In this document: positions 6,363 to 6,756 of the stretch, in pieces | Position numbering within the stretch: position 1 is the stretch's first letter | Layout of the letters: the number at the start of each line of letters is the position of its first letter | Assembly (NCBI GenBank): GCA_030748455.1 | Contig: JASMLY010000041.1 | Span: forward strand, 1-6,756 | Direction of reading: 5' to 3' | Origin: Phycisphaerales bacterium | Lineage (GTDB): Bacteria > Planctomycetota > Phycisphaerae > Phycisphaerales > SM1A02 | Length of the DNA stretch: 6,756 nucleotides | Made by a program: the position numbers and the translations under genes | Notes under the pieces: model-generated | Databases searched by the model: none | Seen by the model: only the letters and a program-made list of their open reading frames with translations | Told to the model about the DNA's origin: nothing

Positions 6363-6670
6363 TGCGTTCTAGTCTCTGAAGTTGTCAGTAAGCGTAATTC
6401 ATCAACCGTTTTTTGCCCAATGCCGTGTATCTGAAGTAAATCATCTGGGGATTCAATGGCATGTTCTTTTCGAAATTCAACAATTCTGTCAGCCATTGTC
6501 GGTCCAATCCCAGGGAGTAACTCTAGGACATCTGCCTTGTCTGTTTGAAGACATACCCTAAATGGCTCTACCGCAACATCCCCAGAACTAGGAATCGAAT
6601 ATGAAACAGAGAGGTATGCACAGTAGAGAATGAGCAGGATCGAAATCGGGGTTGCCCCAATACGTCTCAC
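6359..6670 (-). CDS. Membrane-anchored helix-hairpin-helix (ComEA-like) protein
   Basis: This 103-residue protein has one hydrophobic segment near the N-terminus (about 7-25, IGATPISILLILYCAYLSV) after two Arg, then a short linker and a C-terminal tandem helix-hairpin-helix domain (about 37-96). The first hairpin is LLPGIGPTMADRIVEFR (51-67) and the second is LLQIHGIGQKTVDELRLL (78-95), the pattern of ComEA, the DNA receptor of natural transformation. The family's usual INxA box is degenerate here (LQTDKAD). By topology the DNA-binding part would face outside the cytoplasm. Many HhH proteins of this size have no proven competence role, so the function stays open. The GTG start is supported by AAGGA six bases upstream and by a GTGA overlap with the preceding gene. 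The frame is also open upstream to the window edge, so a longer form cannot be excluded. It overlaps mfd by ATGA. Confidence 0.8.
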   Translation of the reverse strand: MRRIGATPISILLILYCAYLSVSYSIPSSGDVAVEPFRVCLQTDKADVLELLPGIGPTMADRIVEFRKEHAIESPDDLLQIHGIGQKTVDELRLLTTSETRTQ

Positions 6671-6756
6671 TCGTTTTCCTTGGTCGCATCTTTCCGTTTT
6701 GGCAGATTGAGCGGCCCCAATGGCTTGCTCAGTCGCTTGCGCATTGCAAGGAGTTT
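6667..6756 (-). CDS. 3' end of an unidentified gene upstream of the ComEA-like gene
   Basis: Reading the minus strand from the window edge gives 29 codons, ending in TGA at 6669-6667, which overlaps the next gene's GTG as GTGA. The visible C-terminus (LLAMRKRLSKPLGPLNLPKR, then DATKENE) is basic and then mixed-charge, like the flexible end of a larger protein. Nothing in it identifies a family. Support for a real gene is the tight GTGA junction, matching the ATGA junction of the next pair, and a ribosome site for the following gene placed inside its last codons. The competing open frame here belongs to a possible upstream extension of the ComEA-like gene. Confidence 0.5.
   Translation of the reverse strand, partial: KLLAMRKRLSKPLGPLNLPKRKDATKENE
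6677..6681 (-). promoter_or_regulatory. Shine-Dalgarno supporting the GTG start of the ComEA-like gene
   Basis: On the minus strand AAGGA lies six bases before the GTG at 6670-6668, inside the last codons of the upstream gene. Together with the GTGA overlap it favours this GTG over a start outside the window. Confidence 0.6.

Overview
The window looks like ordinary chromosomal DNA of a bacterium with moderate-to-low GC. Two gene blocks converge on a shared terminator. The gene order L25 (ctc/rplY type), pth, rpsF, ssb, rplI is, as I recall, typical of Planctomycetota. The acidic C-terminal extensions on the ribosomal proteins and a free-standing TSCPD protein would also fit that phylum. This assignment is an inference from layout, not a proof. 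I see no insertion sequence, phage gene, CRISPR array, tRNA or rRNA.

Plus strand, 1-2694: a translation/replication operon. It holds the 3' part of the L25 gene (cut by the left edge), then pth (peptidyl-tRNA hydrolase), rpsF (S6), ssb and rplI (L9). The first three genes are packed tightly: L25/pth share one base, and pth/rpsF are 4 bases apart with the S6 Shine-Dalgarno running into the pth stop codon. The last two genes have longer leaders. The rpsF-ssb gap carries a 14-bp perfect palindrome between an A-run and a T-run. The ssb-rplI gap carries two GC-rich hairpins with perfectly complementary loops, then a small hairpin that buries the rplI Shine-Dalgarno. rpsR (S18), often found between ssb and rplI in other bacteria, is absent here.

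Centre, 2718-2749: a 13-bp hairpin with A and T runs on its two sides serves as a bidirectional terminator for the two converging blocks.

Minus strand, 6756 down to 2777: a compact chain of four genes. It runs from the last 29 codons of an unidentified gene, through a small membrane-anchored helix-hairpin-helix (ComEA-like) protein and mfd (transcription-repair coupling factor), to a small protein made almost entirely of the TSCPD domain found at the C-terminus of B12-dependent ribonucleotide reductase. The junctions are GTGA, ATGA and an overlap of up to 11 bp, which suggests translational coupling.

No stretch over 300 bases lacks a gene. The most interesting items are the candidate structured leader of rplI, the solitary TSCPD protein coupled to mfd, and the acidic tails on all three ribosomal proteins.
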